Shown piece after piece: positions 61,411-64,000 of a stretch of DNA of 64,000 nt. Made by a program: the position numbers and the translations under genes. How positions within the stretch are numbered: the first letter of the stretch is position 1; each line of letters begins with the position of its first letter. Where the stretch lies: assembly GCF_000708595.2 (NCBI RefSeq), contig NZ_JARP01000001.1, positions 62,001-126,000 on the forward strand, in the 5' to 3' direction. The notes under the pieces are model-generated. The model was not told where the DNA came from and did not search any database. It was given only the letters and a program-made list of their open reading frames with translations. This DNA comes from Flavobacterium sp. KJJ (GTDB taxonomy: Bacteria > Bacteroidota > Bacteroidia > Flavobacteriales > Flavobacteriaceae).

Positions 61411-62733
61411 TTGAAGTCTAAAATCCATTCATTTTTGAGAGTTTCCATTCATAAAAAGATTTCAAATCCAGAACAATTTAAACAGCAGCTTTTAGGCTGG
61501 TCACAGCAGTTTCGAGAAATCGTTTTTTTAGATAGCAATTCCTATCCGCAAGAATATTCGAGCTTTGACTTTTTATTAGCTGTAGATGCTTTTACGTCTT
61601 TAACAACCGATTTTCAAAATGCTTTTGATGATTTAAAACAATATCAGCAAACAACTAAAGACTGGCTTTTTGGTTGTCTTTCTTATGATTTAAAAAATGA
61701 TGTAGAAGAACTGGAATCCTCTAATTTTGATGGATTAAGATTCCCAGATTTATTCTTCTTTCAGCCTAAAAAAATATTTTTATTAAAGGGAGATGAACTT
61801 GAAATTCAATATTTATTGCTTTGTGATGATGAGGTCGAAGATGATTTCAAAGAAATAGGTGAAAGTCAATTCCGTAGTCTAGATACAAAAGTTGAAAACA
61901 TAACATCTCTAAAAATTAAACAGCGAATTTCAAAAGAATTATATGTTGAAAAAGTAGCTAAAATGTTGGAGCATATTCATAAAGGTGATATGTACGAAGC
62001 GAATTTCTGTATGGAATTTTTTGCTGAAAATGCTGAAATAAATCCGTTAGAGAAATTCCAAAAACTAAATGCTATTTCACAGGCGCCGTTTTCAGTTTTC
62101 TTTAAAAATCATACACAATATTTGCTTTCGGCTTCACCTGAACGTTACTTGAAGAAAATTGAGAATAAGATTATTTCGCAGCCAATAAAAGGAACTTCAA
62201 AACGATCTCAAGATTCAATTGAAGATGAAAAATCAAAACAATTTTTAGAATCTGATTCAAAAGAGCGTGCTGAAAATATCATGATTACTGATTTGGTTCG
62301 CAATGATTTATCGCATACTGCACAAAAAGGCTCTGTAGAAGTAGTTGAACTCTGCAAAATTTACTCTTTTTTGCAAGTTCATCAAATGATTTCAACCATA
62401 ACTTCAAAATTAGATCCTCAATATGGACCAATAGATGTTCTAAGAACTACTTTTCCAATGGGCAGTATGACAGGAGCGCCAAAAATTTCGGTAATGAAAA
62501 TCATCGAAAATCTCGAAGAAACCAGACGCGGCTTGTATAGCGGAGCAGTTGGGTATTTTACTCCAGAAGGTGATTTTGATTTTAATGTAGTTATCAGAAG
62601 TATCTTGTACAATCAGGAAAATAAATACGTTTCTTTTTCTGTCGGAAGTGCGATTACAGCGCAATCCATCCCTGAAAAAGAATATGAAGAATGCTTATTG
62701 AAAGCCAAAGCAATGCACGAAGTTTTGCAGTAA
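61411..62733 (+). CDS. pabB: Aminodeoxychorismate synthase component I (PabB)
   Basis: 440 residues. The chorismate-binding domain occupies the C-terminal half, with HKGDMYEANFCMEF, SASPERYLKKIENKIIS, QPIKGTSKRS, TDLVRNDLSHTAQKGSVEV, FPMGSMTGAPKISVMKIIE and GLYSGAVGYFTPEGDFDFNV. It aminates chorismate for p-aminobenzoate and folate, with a PabA glutaminase encoded elsewhere. PabB rather than TrpE is chosen from the PIKGT and general pattern; TrpE is less likely as no trp gene is near. The only upstream start is TTG at 61411, which overlaps a TAATTTTG promoter-like box. Confidence 0.85.
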   Translation: MKSKIHSFLRVSIHKKISNPEQFKQQLLGWSQQFREIVFLDSNSYPQEYSSFDFLLAVDAFTSLTTDFQNAFDDLKQYQQTTKDWLFGCLSYDLKNDVEELESSNFDGLRFPDLFFFQPKKIFLLKGDELEIQYLLLCDDEVEDDFKEIGESQFRSLDTKVENITSLKIKQRISKELYVEKVAKMLEHIHKGDMYEANFCMEFFAENAEINPLEKFQKLNAISQAPFSVFFKNHTQYLLSASPERYLKKIENKIISQPIKGTSKRSQDSIEDEKSKQFLESDSKERAENIMITDLVRNDLSHTAQKGSVEVVELCKIYSFLQVHQMISTITSKLDPQYGPIDVLRTTFPMGSMTGAPKISVMKIIENLEETRRGLYSGAVGYFTPEGDFDFNVVIRSILYNQENKYVSFSVGSAITAQSIPEKEYEECLLKAKAMHEVLQ

Positions 62734-62739
62734 GTTTTT

Positions 62740-62782
62740 TTTCACGCAGATTCTGCAGATTAGTGCAGAATCTGCGTGAAAA
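62740..62782. repeat. TTTCACGCAGAT palindromic element, copy D (short, perfect)
   Basis: A perfect 19-bp inverted repeat from TTTTCACGCAGATTCTGCA with only 6 bases between the arms, starting about 6 bp after the pabB stop. It is a minimal version of copies A-C with the interior removed. It may also serve as a terminator for pabB. Confidence 0.8.
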
Positions 62783-62857
62783 TATTCGGAGCAAAAAAAA
62801 GACACGGTTAACATTTCATTTAAAAATAGATAGAGTTTAATTTTTTACATTTATCAA

Positions 62858-64000
62858 ATGCTTTCAAAATTTAAAAATCACATCACTTCTAGATTTCCAT
62901 TTTTGGAAGAGAAAAAACTATTTTTAGCTGTTAGCGGAGGTTTAGACAGCATGGTTTTATTGCATTTGTTAAATCAATTGCCTTATGAAATTGCAGTTTT
63001 GCATTGTAATTTTCAATTGCGCGGTTTAGAAAGTTTTGGCGATCAGAATTTTATTCAGGAATATTGCGATCAAAATAATATTTCAATTTTTACCACGCAA
63101 TTTGATACCGAAGCTTTTGCAAAAGATTATAAATTATCTACCCAAGTTGCGGCACGAGAATTAAGATACAGCTGGTTTTACGAACTTTTAGAAACCAAAA
63201 ACTTTGATTATGTTTTGACGGCTCATCATGCTGATGACAATCTTGAAACTTTTATTATCAATTTAACACGCGGAACGGGTTTAGAAGGATTAACTGGAAT
63301 TCCGGAACAAAATGATAAAATTATCCGTCCACTTTTGCCTTTTTCAAGAGAAGAAATTCTGAAATATGCTCAAGAAAATAATATCAAGTGGAGAGAAGAC
63401 AGCAGTAACGCTTCGAATAAATACCTCCGAAATAAAATTCGTCATGATTTAGTTCCGATTTTAAAAGAAATCAATCCGAACTTTTTGAATGCTTTTCAAA
63501 AAACGCAATCGTATCTCCAAGAATCAAAAGAAATGGTTGAAGATGCATCGATTATGATTTATCAGCAAGTAGCGAAAGAAGTGGAAGAAGATATTCATTT
63601 TGATCTAAATCAACTTAAAAAATTACCCAATTATAAATCGTATTTATACCAATGGCTGAATGAATTTGGTTTTTTGGCATGGAATGACATCTATGATTTA
63701 GTTGAAGGACAGTCGGGAAAACAAGTTTTTTCTACTGAGTTTAGATTGCTGAAAAACAGAAATCTATTGATTTTAAGTCCGATTTCTGAAATGTCAGAAA
63801 AAGACGAATTCGAAATTAGAGAAAACGAAACAGAAGTTAATTTTCCCTTAAAATTGAGTCTTTGTAAAGTAGATCATATAACAATAGATTCAAATAAGGC
63901 TATATTTGTTGACGCTGAAAAAATCCAGTTTCCGTTAGTTTTACGTAAATGGAATGAGGGAGATGTTTTTCATCCTTTTGGAATGCAGGGAAAATCTAAA
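62858..64000 (+). CDS. tilS: tRNA(Ile)-lysidine synthase TilS, 3' end outside the window
   Basis: Open from ATG 62858 to the window edge, 381 codons without a stop. The PP-loop ATPase motif SGGLDSMVLLHL is at about residues 29-40, then LHCNFQLRGLESFGDQNFIQ, AARELRYSWFYEL, LTAHHADDNLETFIINLTRG and EDSSNASNKYLRNKIRHDLV, all typical of TilS. The C-terminal TilS domain appears to begin near the end. It converts C34 of tRNA-Ile2 to lysidine, so the AUA codon is read as Ile. Essential in most bacteria. Confidence 0.93.
   Translation, partial: MLSKFKNHITSRFPFLEEKKLFLAVSGGLDSMVLLHLLNQLPYEIAVLHCNFQLRGLESFGDQNFIQEYCDQNNISIFTTQFDTEAFAKDYKLSTQVAARELRYSWFYELLETKNFDYVLTAHHADDNLETFIINLTRGTGLEGLTGIPEQNDKIIRPLLPFSREEILKYAQENNIKWREDSSNASNKYLRNKIRHDLVPILKEINPNFLNAFQKTQSYLQESKEMVEDASIMIYQQVAKEVEEDIHFDLNQLKKLPNYKSYLYQWLNEFGFLAWNDIYDLVEGQSGKQVFSTEFRLLKNRNLLILSPISEMSEKDEFEIRENETEVNFPLKLSLCKVDHITIDSNKAIFVDAEKIQFPLVLRKWNEGDVFHPFGMQGKSK

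Noticed and set aside
51284..62782. CRISPR array
   Set aside because: The repeats are long palindromes spread over 11 kb without regular spacers, and no cas gene is present.

Overview
The window is from a member of the Bacteroidota, most likely a Flavobacterium or close relative. The evidence is the AT-rich sequence, promoter boxes of the TAnnTTTG type instead of E. coli -10 boxes, a SusC/SusD pair, lipoprotein signals with acidic residues after the lipobox Cys, a sensor-less histidine kinase with a LytTR regulator, and a RibBA with a degenerate GTP cyclohydrolase II half. The genus is an inference from gene content and style.

Layout. 0.6-2.9 kb: a compact phosphorelay (receiver-only regulator, soluble histidine kinase, Hpt protein, and a convergent LytTR response regulator). 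Two pairs of 21-bp-phased repeats in opposite orientation lie upstream. 3.5-9.5 kb: four alpha/beta hydrolases, three of them tandem paralogues, then a possibly truncated LuxR-type regulator, a Crp-type regulator and a retropepsin-like secreted protein. 9.5-11.1 kb: the scar of a mobile element beside tRNA-Ser(UGA), holding a multiply frameshifted tyrosine integrase, a fragment of an HTH-like gene and GTGGC repeats. 11.2-18.3 kb: a core operon on the minus strand, tpx-dgkA-ftsK-lolA-lptF/G-ribBA-thioesterase. 18.6-20.2 kb: a peroxiredoxin/thioredoxin group.

20.3-42.2 kb is the main system. A run of 13 minus-strand genes begins with SusC/SusD and a DUF4397 lipoprotein. It continues with NamZ (DUF1343), MurQ, a sodium/solute symporter, a lipoprotein fusing a NagZ-like GH3 domain to an AmiE/beta-lactamase-like domain, AnmK, a COG4299/DUF5009 membrane protein, a GHL10 (DigH-like) glycosidase, an AmpG-like permease, a TPR protein, a GNAT and a cytoplasmic NagZ-like GH3. 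A divergent DeoR regulator sits at its head, with two matching operator-like sequences in the divergent gap and a third after the regulator. I read this as a polysaccharide-utilization locus whose glycan is peptidoglycan: outer-membrane capture, dismantling by cell-envelope hydrolases, import, and conversion of MurNAc sugars to GlcNAc-6-P and D-lactate.

42.3-48 kb: LemA with DUF3137, then a decayed type VI-like effector module. It consists of a frameshifted PAAR-like DUF4280 gene, a lysozyme-like plus NlpC/CHAP-like effector cut by one in-frame TAA, and a small lipoprotein that could be its immunity protein. 48.4-64 kb: a D-lactate dehydrogenase/glycolate-oxidase-type FAD/Fe-S protein, a Gfo/Idh oxidoreductase with a Tat signal, an APC permease, a Cys/Met-metabolism PLP enzyme with a divergent Lrp regulator, lpdA, a lipocalin lipoprotein, a DoxX-like protein, a DUF4349 lipoprotein, pabB and the 5' part of tilS. 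Several families of intergenic palindromes are scattered through the window, notably four copies of an element bounded by a CGCAGAT/ATCTGCG inverted repeat.

All assignments come from reading the sequence and recalling protein families; no database search was run.
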